Assembly (NCBI GenBank): GCA_020637515.1
Contig: JACKKG010000001.1
Coordinates: 1,518,501-1,582,500, forward strand
Source: Rhodobacter sp.
GTDB taxonomy: Bacteria; Pseudomonadota; Alphaproteobacteria; Rhodobacterales; Rhodobacteraceae
Reading direction: 5' to 3'
Length of the DNA stretch: 64,000 nt
Shown: one piece after another, positions 49,883 through 57,951 of the stretch
Position numbering within the stretch: position 1 is the first letter of the stretch
How the letters are laid out: each line of letters starts with the position of its first letter
The notes under the pieces: model-generated
What the model saw: only the letters and a program-made list of their open reading frames with translations
The model's database searches: none
What the model was told of the DNA's origin: nothing
Translations under genes and position numbers: made by a program

Positions 49883-50580
49883 GCGGGGTCCTCTTGCGTC
49901 GGGTTGGGGGGCGCGCCCTCGTCACCGGTCACGGCCGAACCGATGAACACCAGTGCGAGGGTGGCAAAGATATAGGCCTGCACGGCGCCCGTCAGCAAAT
50001 CCAGCGCCATCAGCGGGATCGGCACCAGCAGCCCGGCCAGCGACAGCACGATGCCGATCACGAAGACGCCGCTCATCACGTTGCCGAACAGCCGGACCGT
50101 CAAAGACAGATGCCGGGTGATCTGCTCGACCAGGTTCAGCGGAATCATCACCCAACTGGGCCGGGCGAAACCGGCCAGCCAGCCCAGGACCCCCTGGCTG
50201 CGGATGCCCCAGCCGATCCCGGCCGCGAACACGATCGCCGCCAGGGCGGCATCGGTTTCCAGATGCGCGGTCGGCGGTTCGACCCCCGGCACCAGCGAGG
50301 ACCAGTTGGCCACGAAGACGAACAGCAAGAGCGTTCCGATCAGCGCCCGGAACCGGGCCGGGTCGCCGGGCACGGTGGACCGGATTTCGGAATCGAGGGT
50401 CTCGACCAGCAATTCCAGGACCGCCTGCGCGCGGCCCGGCCGATCGACGCTGAGCCGCCGCGTCGCAACGATTGTGGCCAGCGCCATTGCCGCAAGGATC
50501 GCCCATGTGACAACCACCGTCCAGGCCACCGGAACCGGACCCAGCGTGAAGGCGACGGGATTGGCAAAGGGCGAATCCAT
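49879..50580 (-). CDS. atpB: N-ATPase a subunit
   Basis: 233 residues from ATG 50580, 1-nt TGATG overlap with atpR. Five or so membrane helices. The essential arginine is R163 in SLTVRLFGNVMSG. It forms the ion half-channels with the c ring. The last 15 residues are acidic and soluble. The open frame upstream of 50580 lies within atpR and is not used. Confidence 0.92.
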   Translation of the reverse strand: MDSPFANPVAFTLGPVPVAWTVVVTWAILAAMALATIVATRRLSVDRPGRAQAVLELLVETLDSEIRSTVPGDPARFRALIGTLLLFVFVANWSSLVPGVEPPTAHLETDAALAAIVFAAGIGWGIRSQGVLGWLAGFARPSWVMIPLNLVEQITRHLSLTVRLFGNVMSGVFVIGIVLSLAGLLVPIPLMALDLLTGAVQAYIFATLALVFIGSAVTGDEGAPPNPTQEDPA

Positions 50581-50846
50581 CAGCGCACCCTTTGCAGGAC
50601 CAGGGCGCGCCCGGCCATCAGGCCGGCGCCGCCGGCGACCAGGGGCCAGGTGCCGCCCCGGGTGCACAGCCACAGAAAGACCGCCAGCACCGCCAGACGG
50701 CCGATCTGCAAGGCGACGCCCGCCAGGCGCCCCTGGACCAGCAGCGCCGTGACCCGTTCGAGCGAACGGAAATGCAGAACGCCCAGCGCCAGCCCGGCGA
50801 GCCCCGCCAGCGCCGCGACCAAACCCGGGATCAGGAGCGCGCTCAT
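50580..50846 (-). CDS. atpR: N-ATPase accessory subunit AtpR
   Basis: 88 residues from ATG 50846, three hydrophobic segments (about 4-22, 44-62 and 66-82) with conserved arginines at RSLERV and ALVLQRVR. AtpR occurs only in N-type ATPase operons and is thought to assist c-ring assembly or interact with it. 4-nt overlap with atpQ. Confidence 0.82.
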   Translation of the reverse strand: MSALLIPGLVAALAGLAGLALGVLHFRSLERVTALLVQGRLAGVALQIGRLAVLAVFLWLCTRGGTWPLVAGGAGLMAGRALVLQRVR

Positions 50847-51118
50847 TGGTCGTGCATCCAGCGCAGGGCCAGCCACAGGCCCAGAACGGCGCCGGCAAAG
50901 ACCAGCGCGGCGGTCAGCAGGTGCCCCGCTCCCAGCAATCGGTCCAGCCAGCGGCCCAGCACCAACCCTCCCAGCACCGGCAGCACCGTCATCCAGCCCA
51001 GCACGCCGATCTGACCGAACCGGCGTGCCAGCGAGGGTTCGGGATCGGCCTCGCCGGCGCGATCCCGGTCCTGGGCCCGGCGCGCGGCCTGGGCGGTTCT
51101 GTCGTCGTTCAGGTCCAT
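50843..51118 (-). CDS. atpQ: N-ATPase accessory subunit AtpQ (AtpI-like)
   Basis: 91 residues. A polar N-terminus, then two hydrophobic helices (LGWMTVLPVLGGLVLGRWLDRLL and ALVFAGAVLGLWLALRWM), as in AtpI/AtpQ proteins. Likely aids ring assembly. Overlaps epsilon by 10 nt. Confidence 0.82.
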   Translation of the reverse strand: MDLNDDRTAQAARRAQDRDRAGEADPEPSLARRFGQIGVLGWMTVLPVLGGLVLGRWLDRLLGAGHLLTAALVFAGAVLGLWLALRWMHDQ

Positions 51119-51564
51119 TCCGCGCCCTCCAGTCCGGAAGAATCGCCCGCAAGGGACATCTCGGCCATCAGACGGCGAATGGCACGCGCGTGCAACTGCG
51201 TTGCATGGGCGCGCGCGTTGCGGTGACTGTCGTCGCTGGTCTGTCGCTGGCGGGTGACGGCGGTTTCGAGCCGGCGCAGGTCGTCGCCCAGGATCGCCTC
51301 GCGGCAGGCGATGGCGATCCGCGCGCCGGCTTCGACCGTCAGCACCGCGCCGCGCACGGCGGCGTATCGCGTGGCCTCGCCCGGCACCCGCCAGCGCAGG
51401 ACGCCTGCATCGATCACCGTCAGAAAATCCGCATGACCGGGCAGGATGCCAAAGCCGCCGGTCTCATCCTCGCCGCGAAAGGCGGCGATCGGCACCCGGT
51501 CCAGCATCAGCGCAAGCGGCGTCGTCAGGGTCAGGGTCAGGGACAGGGCCTGCGGCGCGCTCAT
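51109..51564 (-). CDS. atpC: N-ATPase epsilon subunit
   Basis: 151 residues from ATG 51564. Beta-sandwich epsilon domain with GFGILPGHADFLTVIDAGVLRW and YAAVRGAVLTVEAG, then a helical tail rich in Arg/Ala. Rotates with gamma. The start overlaps the beta stop by 4 nt. Confidence 0.88.
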   Translation of the reverse strand: MSAPQALSLTLTLTTPLALMLDRVPIAAFRGEDETGGFGILPGHADFLTVIDAGVLRWRVPGEATRYAAVRGAVLTVEAGARIAIACREAILGDDLRRLETAVTRQRQTSDDSHRNARAHATQLHARAIRRLMAEMSLAGDSSGLEGAEWT

Positions 51565-52955
51565 GTCGCGCGGGTCTTGTGGCGATGCTCGGCCTCGCTC
51601 AACGGGCCGACCATGTAGAACGAGGCCTCGGCCCAGTCGTCGCACGCGCCGTCAAGGATCGCCCGGCAGCCGGCCACGGTGTCGGCCACCGCGACGCTGC
51701 GCCCCTCCATTCCGGTGAACGGCGCGGCGACGAAAAAGGGCTGCGTCAGGAACCGTTGCAGGCGCCGGGCCCGGCCGACCAGGCGCTGTTCGTCGCGGCC
51801 CAGTTCCTCGACCCCCAGCAGGGCGATGACGTCGCGCAATTCCTCGTAATGTTCCATCAACTGGCGCACATCTGCGGCGGTTCGGGCGTGTTCGGCGCCG
51901 ACGATGGCCGGGTCCAGCAAGGCCGAGGTCGTCGTCAGCGGGTCGATCGCCGGATAGATGCCCTGCGCCGCAAGGTCGCGCGACAGGATCACGGTGCTGT
52001 CCATATGCGCGCTGATCGCCGAGACCGCCGGGTCGGTGAAATCGTCGGCCGGGACATAGACGGCCTCGATCGCGGTGATCGCCGCCCGCCCGCCCGAGGT
52101 GATGCGCTCCTGCACCTCGGCAACCTCGGTGTCCAGCGTCGGCTGGTAGCCCACGCGCGACGACATGCGCCCCAAAAGGCCCGAGACCTCGGCCCCGGCC
52201 TGCACGAAGCGGAACACGTTGTCCATCAGCAGCAGCACGTTGCGCCCCTGTTCGTCGCGCAGGTATTCGGCCACGGTCAGCGCGGTCAGCGGAACCCGCC
52301 AGCGCGCGCCGGGCGGTTCGTTCATCTGGCCATAGACCAGCACCGTGCGGTCGAGAACGCCATAGCCCGCCATGTCGTGCAGCATCTCGTGCCCCTCGCG
52401 CGAGCGTTCGCCGATGCCGGCAAAGACCGACACGCCGTCATAGCCGGCGACCATGGCGTGAATGAGTTCGGTCACCAGAACCGTCTTGCCGACGCCCGCG
52501 CCGCCGAACATCGCCGCCTTGCCGCCCTGCACCAGCGGCGCCAGCAGGTCGATGATCTTGATCCCGGTTTCGAAACGCGCCAACCGCGGGGCGCTGATGG
52601 CGGGATGTGCGGGCGGGCGGTGAATGGCGCGGCGGGGCGTGTCGGCGGGCAGGGGCGGGCCGTTGTCGCCGGTGCGGCCCTGCACGTCGATCAGCCGGCC
52701 CAGCACCGCGTCACCGACCGGCACGGTCAGCGGCCCGCCGGTCGGAGCGGCAGACATCAGGCGCGACAGCCCCTGCGTCGGTTCCAGAGCGATGGCGCGA
52801 AAGCGGGCCGAGTCGAGATGGGCCTGAACCTCGCAGGTGATCTCAAGCCCGCCGGGATCGGCGATCACCGCGTCGCGGATCGCGGGCAAGGCCCCGTCGT
52901 CGCAGGCGAAATCGATCACCGGGCCGCGCACGGCGATGATCCGCGCGTGGCTCAC
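51561..52955 (-). CDS. atpD: N-ATPase beta subunit
   Basis: 464 residues from GTG 52955 (there is no ATG close by; the frame is open upstream but unrelated). Walker A GGAGVGKT at 151-158, catalytic E183 in IGERSREGHEM, LVYGQMNEPPGAR and VGYQPTLDTEVAEVQERI. Catalytic subunit of the F1-like head. First gene of the operon; 205-nt upstream gap before the BASS gene with no clear promoter motif. Confidence 0.95.
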   Translation of the reverse strand: MSHARIIAVRGPVIDFACDDGALPAIRDAVIADPGGLEITCEVQAHLDSARFRAIALEPTQGLSRLMSAAPTGGPLTVPVGDAVLGRLIDVQGRTGDNGPPLPADTPRRAIHRPPAHPAISAPRLARFETGIKIIDLLAPLVQGGKAAMFGGAGVGKTVLVTELIHAMVAGYDGVSVFAGIGERSREGHEMLHDMAGYGVLDRTVLVYGQMNEPPGARWRVPLTALTVAEYLRDEQGRNVLLLMDNVFRFVQAGAEVSGLLGRMSSRVGYQPTLDTEVAEVQERITSGGRAAITAIEAVYVPADDFTDPAVSAISAHMDSTVILSRDLAAQGIYPAIDPLTTTSALLDPAIVGAEHARTAADVRQLMEHYEELRDVIALLGVEELGRDEQRLVGRARRLQRFLTQPFFVAAPFTGMEGRSVAVADTVAGCRAILDGACDDWAEASFYMVGPLSEAEHRHKTRAT

Positions 52956-53160
52956 CGAGGGCCCCGCGCGGTGCCGCGTGGCCGCGAGACGGGGGCGCCG
53001 GCCCGGTCGCCTGATCGGCAAACTCGCATCATCGTTGGGTTCCCGCCACCACCAGCGCCAAAGCGCGCGTCGGGCGCCAGTGAACGCCCGTTTGGGGCAA
53101 ATGACAATCCGCCCGCGCCGCGCGACCCGACACGAGAAGGTGAGCGCCCGCCGCCCGCGC

Positions 53161-54126
53161 TCAGACGGGTTTGGGGCCAAACGCGCGGTCGGCCAGGCGC
53201 ACGGACCAGGCGGCGGACTGCACCTGCACCACATAGGCCAGCGCGATCAGCAACGCCGCCTCGGCGCCCTCGGGGCCAAACAGGTTCATCGCCAGCGCCA
53301 GCGCGATCGACAGGTTGCGCATCACCGTGCCATAGGTCAGCGCGATCGCGTCCCCACGCAGCAACATCCAGCGCCCAAGGCCAAAGGCCAGCGCATAATT
53401 GACCGCGTAGAGCAGCAGCAGCGGCACCAGCAGCCAGACCACCGTGACCGGATCGGCCACCAGCACCCGCGCTTGCAGGGCGATGGCGACAAAGGCGATG
53501 CCCAGCACCCCCAGCGTCGAAAAGGGCGGGAACCGGGGGGCCCAGGTCTTCTGGAACCCGGGCATCGTGTGGCGGCGGATCAGCCAGGCCCGCGTCAGTT
53601 GTCCGGCGACCAGGGGCAGCACCACGATGACGGCGATCTGGCGGAACACCGCGATCAGATCGACGGGCACCCGCGCCCCCGCCAGCACCATCAGGTAAAA
53701 GGGCGTCAGGATCGATCCCAGGATCAGCCCCACGACGGTCATCTTGATCGCCGCCGGCAGGTTGCCACCCGCCATTCCGGTCCACGAGATCGTCATGCCG
53801 CTGGTTGGCAGCAGCCCCGCCAGCAGCAGACCCACCGCCGCATAGGGGCGGTCGGGAAAGAACAGCAGCCCCAGCGCAAGCGCCACGAAGGGCACGATCA
53901 GGAAGTTCACGCCCTGCGCCAGCACCTGCACCTTCAGGTGCCCGCTTTCGCGCAGCTGCGACAGCTTCAGCCCCACCATCATGGGATACACCATGAGAAA
54001 GGTCAGCGGCACGATCAGCGCCTTCAGCCAGCCCGTGGGGGCCAGCAGCCCATAGATCAGCCCCAGCACCATCGCCACGGGAATGGCCAGCGTCAGGTTC
54101 TTGGTCATGCGTTGGATCAGGCGCAT
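53161..54126 (-). CDS. BASS/ACR3-like transporter
   Basis: 321 residues, about ten hydrophobic segments. Belongs to the bile acid:sodium symporter superfamily (GLLPTSGMTISWTGMAGGNLPAAIKMTVV; GTVMRNLSIALALAMNLFGPEGAEAALLI). Some members export arsenite (ACR3) and others import organic acids; the ACR3 cysteine that I would expect near GLLLAGLL is absent. So arsenite export is possible but unproven. Divergent from a TetR gene over a 100-nt gap holding a palindromic operator. Confidence 0.75.
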   Translation of the reverse strand: MRLIQRMTKNLTLAIPVAMVLGLIYGLLAPTGWLKALIVPLTFLMVYPMMVGLKLSQLRESGHLKVQVLAQGVNFLIVPFVALALGLLFFPDRPYAAVGLLLAGLLPTSGMTISWTGMAGGNLPAAIKMTVVGLILGSILTPFYLMVLAGARVPVDLIAVFRQIAVIVVLPLVAGQLTRAWLIRRHTMPGFQKTWAPRFPPFSTLGVLGIAFVAIALQARVLVADPVTVVWLLVPLLLLYAVNYALAFGLGRWMLLRGDAIALTYGTVMRNLSIALALAMNLFGPEGAEAALLIALAYVVQVQSAAWSVRLADRAFGPKPV

Positions 54127-54193
54127 CGGCGGCTCCGGCGTGCGGCGGCGGTCTGGCGCCGCGGGGGTGGGTTTTCAGTCGGGGCAGATTATG

Positions 54194-54211
54194 TTAGTGA
54201 TTGATTACTTA
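54194..54211 (+). promoter_or_regulatory. operator candidate between the BASS transporter and its TetR regulator
   Basis: TTAGTGATTGATTACTTA is an AT-rich imperfect palindrome (AGT ... ACT arms, 10 of 14 core positions symmetric) 16 nt before the TetR ATG. It could control both the TetR gene and the divergent transporter. Confidence 0.5.
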
Positions 54212-54226
54212 CAACGGGGCTTTCGC

Positions 54227-54817
54227 ATGGCGCGTAAATCTGCCGCAGAGCGCAAGGCCGACATCGTCGCCGCGCTTTTGCTGCTGGCCGACCGGATCGG
54301 CCCGGACCGGCTGACCACCACCGACATCGCGCGCGAAGTGGGCGTGACGCAGGCGGCCGTCTTTCGGCATTTCCCGACCAAGGCCGCGCTGTGGACCTCG
54401 GCCGCCGAGGGAATCGCCGCACGGCTCGAGTCCGGCTGGCAGGCCGCGATTGCCGCCAATCCGCGGCCGCGCGACCGCCTGCGGGCGCTGCTGGCGGTGC
54501 ATCTGAGCCTGAACGAAACCTGCCCGGCCATGCCGGCGATCCTGAATTCGCGCGAACTGGCGGCCGATGACGTGGCGTTGCGCGCGCGGTTCGGCGGGAT
54601 CCTGACGCAGTTCCGGGCGCATCTGGGCGAGGCGCTGGCGGCAATGGCGCAAGACGGGGCGCTGGCCGCCGATCTGGACCTCGCAGAGGCGGTGGACCTG
54701 CTGGCGGCGCTGGTGCTGGGCTTGACGCTGCGCTGGGGGCAAAGTCCGCGCGACACGTCGCTCGGTGACCACGGGATGCGGCTGATCGACCGGCAACTTG
54801 CGCTGTTCGCGCGCTGA
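54227..54817 (+). CDS. TetR/AcrR-family regulator
   Basis: 196 residues from ATG 54227. TetR helix-turn-helix (ADIVAALLLLADRIGPDRLTTTDIAREVGVTQAAVFRHFPTKAALW, about 10-55) and a C-terminal ligand domain with a TetR_C-like pattern (CPAMPAILNSRELAADDVALRARF). Divergent from the BASS transporter, so it is the likely local regulator of that gene. The upstream palindrome supports this. Convergent with murQ, with only 2 nt between stops. Confidence 0.88.
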   Translation: MARKSAAERKADIVAALLLLADRIGPDRLTTTDIAREVGVTQAAVFRHFPTKAALWTSAAEGIAARLESGWQAAIAANPRPRDRLRALLAVHLSLNETCPAMPAILNSRELAADDVALRARFGGILTQFRAHLGEALAAMAQDGALAADLDLAEAVDLLAALVLGLTLRWGQSPRDTSLGDHGMRLIDRQLALFAR

Positions 54818-54819
54818 GA

Positions 54820-55692
54820 TCAGAGCACGCGCGCCAGTTGCCCGCCCACCGCCGCCAGGCGCGCGCGCGCGGTTTCGGCGTCCAGGTCCAGCAGCACCAT
54901 CGCCAGCGCGGTCTTGATCGTTCCGCCCGTGGCCAGCGCGGCCCGCGCCTGCTCTGTCGGGCAACTGGCGAGGTCGGCGACCATGGCGACCGCCCTTGCG
55001 TGCAGTTTGGCGTTGGTGGGGCGCATTTCGACCATGCGGCCGCGCCAGACATGGCCCAGCCGCACCATGATGCCCGTGGACAGGCTGTTCAGCAGCACCT
55101 TCTGCGCCGTGCCCGCCTTCATCCGGGTCGAGCCGGCGATGATCTCTGCCCCGGTGTCGGCCACCAGCGCCAGGTCGCAATCGGCCCGCATCGGGGCGTC
55201 GGGCGCGTTGAACAGGCCGATGGCCAGCGCCCCGGTCGCGCGGGCATGGGCCAGCCCCGCGCGCGTGTAGGGCGTCCGCCCCGAGGCCGCGACGCCGATT
55301 ACCACGTCCCGCGGCGACAGCGCGGCCGCCGTCAGCGCGGCCACGGCGGCAGGGGCGTCGTCCTCGGCCCCTTCGATGGCGTGGACCAGCGCCGCGTCGC
55401 CGCCGGCCATCAGCGCCAGCGCCCGGTCGCGCGGCCAGTCGAACGTCGGCGGAAGCTCTGCCGCGTCCAGCACCGCCAACCGCCCCGAAGTGCCGGCGCC
55501 CAGATAGATCAGCCGCCCCCCCGCGGCCAGGCGCTGGGCGGCGGCGTCGATGGCCTGGGCCAGCGTCTCGGCGGTGGCGGCGGCCGCGGCGGCGGCGGCC
55601 AACTGCGTTTCCAGAAGCGCCGCCGCCAGGTCGCGGGTTGGCCAGGTTTCCAGGCCGTCGAACCGCGGCGCGGCCTGTTCGGTGCTGCTCAT
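54820..55692 (-). CDS. murQ: N-acetylmuramic acid 6-phosphate etherase
   Basis: 290 residues from ATG 55692. SIS domain with LIYLGAGTSGRLAVLDAAELPPTFDW, ALMAGGDAALVHAIEGAEDD and GVAASGRTPYTRAGL, then IIAGSTRMKAGTAQKVLLNSLSTGIM. It cleaves the lactyl ether of MurNAc-6-P in peptidoglycan recycling to give GlcNAc-6-P. The start overlaps the stop of the amino-sugar kinase gene by 4 nt. Confidence 0.93.
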   Translation of the reverse strand: MSSTEQAAPRFDGLETWPTRDLAAALLETQLAAAAAAAATAETLAQAIDAAAQRLAAGGRLIYLGAGTSGRLAVLDAAELPPTFDWPRDRALALMAGGDAALVHAIEGAEDDAPAAVAALTAAALSPRDVVIGVAASGRTPYTRAGLAHARATGALAIGLFNAPDAPMRADCDLALVADTGAEIIAGSTRMKAGTAQKVLLNSLSTGIMVRLGHVWRGRMVEMRPTNAKLHARAVAMVADLASCPTEQARAALATGGTIKTALAMVLLDLDAETARARLAAVGGQLARVL

Positions 55693-56588
55693 GCCGGGGC
55701 TCCTTGGCCGATGCGGGCCATCGTCGCGGCATGGGCGGCGGCATCGACGGCGGGGAAATGCAGGGGGATGTCGGGCACGGCGTCTTGCATCGCCATGGCG
55801 ATCGCGGGGTGCAGCCGCAGCACACCGCCGATCACGCCGACCGGCGCGAGGCCGCATCGGGCGACCAGCACCCGCGCCAGCCGCGCCAGTTCGACGCCCG
55901 CGCGCGTCATCAGGGACAGCGCCAGCGGGTCGCCCTGGGTCGCGGCGGCGGCGACGGCGGGGGCCAGTGTCCCGATGGCGCCACGATCCAGCCCATAGAC
56001 ATGGCGGCGCACCGGCTCCCAGCCGCTGCCGCCCACCGCGTCCCAGAAATGCCGCGCCAGGACCTCGACCCCGTCGGGGCGGCCGGTTTCGTCGATGCGG
56101 CGGAACAGCCCGTCCAGCGCCCTCAGCGCGATCCAGGCCGCCGATCCGCCGTCGTCGATCAGCGTGCCGCGCCCGCCGACCAGCGTGACCGCGCCCGCCG
56201 CGTCGATCGACAGGCCCACCGACCCCGTGCCGGCCGCGACCAGATGGCCACCGCCCTGTGGAAAGGCCGCGTGCCAGGCCAGGGCCATGTCGTTCAGCAC
56301 CTGGATACGCTGGGGGGGCAGGGACAGCGCGGCGCCGATGGCGGCAACCACCGCCGGGTCCCGCGCAAGCCCCGCGCCGGTCACGCCCAGGCAGGCGGCC
56401 GTCACCGCGCCGGGCAGGGCCGCGGGAATCGGCGCCAGGGCCCGGTGGAACGCGTCGCGCGCGGCTTGGGTGAACAGCAGCCCGGTGGCGCCGTCGGTTT
56501 CGCCGCGCGCCACCTCGACCCCGTCCGCCGCCCGGCGCGCGACCCACCGCGTCGCACTGCCGCCCATGTCCACGCCGAGGACCAGCAT
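55689..56588 (-). CDS. BadF/BadG-type amino-sugar kinase
   Basis: 299 residues, actin-like ATPase fold. Phosphate-1 motif DMGGSATRW at 7-15 and phosphate-2 motif VAAGTGSVGLS near 117-127. The group includes N-acetylglucosamine and glucosamine kinases. Coupled to murQ by an ATGA overlap, it most likely phosphorylates GlcNAc, GlcN or MurNAc for wall recycling. The exact sugar cannot be told. Confidence 0.85.
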   Translation of the reverse strand: MLVLGVDMGGSATRWVARRAADGVEVARGETDGATGLLFTQAARDAFHRALAPIPAALPGAVTAACLGVTGAGLARDPAVVAAIGAALSLPPQRIQVLNDMALAWHAAFPQGGGHLVAAGTGSVGLSIDAAGAVTLVGGRGTLIDDGGSAAWIALRALDGLFRRIDETGRPDGVEVLARHFWDAVGGSGWEPVRRHVYGLDRGAIGTLAPAVAAAATQGDPLALSLMTRAGVELARLARVLVARCGLAPVGVIGGVLRLHPAIAMAMQDAVPDIPLHFPAVDAAAHAATMARIGQGAPA

Positions 56589-56654
56589 CCTCTCGCTCCT
56601 GCCTTGCCCGGGCGGGTTATAGCGGGTTTGCGGCGGGGGCGACAGCGGGTGTGA

Positions 56655-57041
56655 TCAGATCGCCGCGACCGCCTCGGCCAGCATGGCGCGCACCTGGCCG
56701 GCGACGGCGATCAGGTCGGCGTTGTCGATCGCCGCCATCGAGGCGACCGGGTCGATGGCCGAGACTTCGACCCCATCGGGCGTTTCGCGCAGGATGACGT
56801 TGCACGGCAGCATCGCGCCGACCCGCGCCTCCATCCCGATCGCCTGCCAGGCCATGCCCGGGTTGCAGGCGCCCAGGATGCGATAGCCCGCCATGTCCTT
56901 GTCGATCTTCTTTTTCATCGTCGCCTGCACGTCGATCTCGGTCAGGACGCCGAAGCCCTTCGATTGCAACGCCGCGCGGGTGCGGGCATCGGCGTCGGCC
57001 ATGCTGGCGCCGGGGATCAGACGGTCGATGGTATAGGACAT
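56655..57041 (-). CDS. DUF302 domain protein
   Basis: 128 residues from ATG 57041, behind AAGGAGG. The DUF302 pattern (GFGVLTEIDVQATMKKKIDKDMAGYRILGACNPGMAWQAI and LPCNVILRE) is clear, with one Cys in each half. Small cytosolic family of unknown function. Single gene. Confidence 0.82.
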   Translation of the reverse strand: MSYTIDRLIPGASMADADARTRAALQSKGFGVLTEIDVQATMKKKIDKDMAGYRILGACNPGMAWQAIGMEARVGAMLPCNVILRETPDGVEVSAIDPVASMAAIDNADLIAVAGQVRAMLAEAVAAI

Positions 57042-57108
57042 GGGGGCCTCCTTGCTTGCCGATGGCAAGATGGGGGCGGGGCGCCCAGGCCGCAAGGGGC
57101 GTCGCGTT

Positions 57109-57819
57109 TCAGCCGTGCGGACCCCACAGGGGACGTGCCGAATCGCCAATGGAATCCAGCAGGTTGTCCCGGATCAGGCCCAGATAGGAATCGGGGAACA
57201 ACGAGCGGTCCAGATCCTGAAGGAAACCTTCGGCCAGGCCCGAGACCCGTTTCTGCGCACTGCGCGCCACATGGCGCAGATCGACCGGCGTCAGCCGCTC
57301 GCCGACCCAGCCTTCGCGGGGGGTCAGCACCAAGCGGTTGCCGCGCACCAGCGTCAGGTCGGCCACGCGCGGATCGTCGGGGGCCTCGGTCAGCAGTCGG
57401 CGCAGCTCCTTGATCGGTTCGTGATCGGCATACATGCGATCCGCCGCCGGCCAGTCGGTGGCAAAGGTATAGTAATTGTCATCAAAGCACGATGCGACGA
57501 TTTCCTCGTCATTCCGAAACAGCGGCTCCAGCGGCGTGTTCGCGCGGGTGCGTCCGTGCAACGCCGGGTAGTGATGCAGCCGGCGCAGGGTGCGCGACAG
57601 GTTGGTGCCGTCGAGATCGCCGATGCGGCGGCGAATCGGGTCCAGCCGGTCCTCGGGCAGGCCCAAGAGGATCTGCCCGTCCTGCACCAGACGGTTGAAC
57701 AGGCGTTTCTTGACGCCGACACCGATCAGCGCGGCCAGGATTTCCTCGCCTGCATGGCGATCCGACAGGCAGACCTGTTGGAGACTGTGGGCATGAATGT
57801 AAACGCGGCGACTGGACAT
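57109..57819 (-). CDS. uncharacterised protein
   Basis: 236 residues, no domain recognised. Polar, with many Arg, Leu and Asp; no signal or membrane segment. Features include CLSDRHAGEEILAALIGVGVKKR near the N-terminus, an acidic/aromatic middle (FRNDEEIVASCFDDNYYTFATDWPAADRMY), and a C-terminal ALRLVLTPREGWVGERLTPVDLRHV-like stretch. Divergence of codon use from neighbours is not obvious. Upstream gap of 132 nt to ettA on the same strand shows no clear promoter. It could be a lineage-specific regulator or toxin-like protein; this is a guess. Confidence 0.55.
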   Translation of the reverse strand: MSSRRVYIHAHSLQQVCLSDRHAGEEILAALIGVGVKKRLFNRLVQDGQILLGLPEDRLDPIRRRIGDLDGTNLSRTLRRLHHYPALHGRTRANTPLEPLFRNDEEIVASCFDDNYYTFATDWPAADRMYADHEPIKELRRLLTEAPDDPRVADLTLVRGNRLVLTPREGWVGERLTPVDLRHVARSAQKRVSGLAEGFLQDLDRSLFPDSYLGLIRDNLLDSIGDSARPLWGPHG

Positions 57820-57951
57820 GACAGATCCTGCACAAGGGTCGAAGGTGAACCAAACGCAGTGAGTGTCGCAATCGAAAATGGCGGGATTGGGCCGGCTTTC
57901 GGGCGGTCGTCTGGCCGCATCACGCGGCCAGACACGCCCGTGCCTGCGGCG

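Noticed and set aside
53161..54126. Definite arsenite exporter Acr3
   Set aside because: The fold fits the BASS superfamily, but the expected conserved cysteine near the middle is absent, and no arsenic genes are adjacent.
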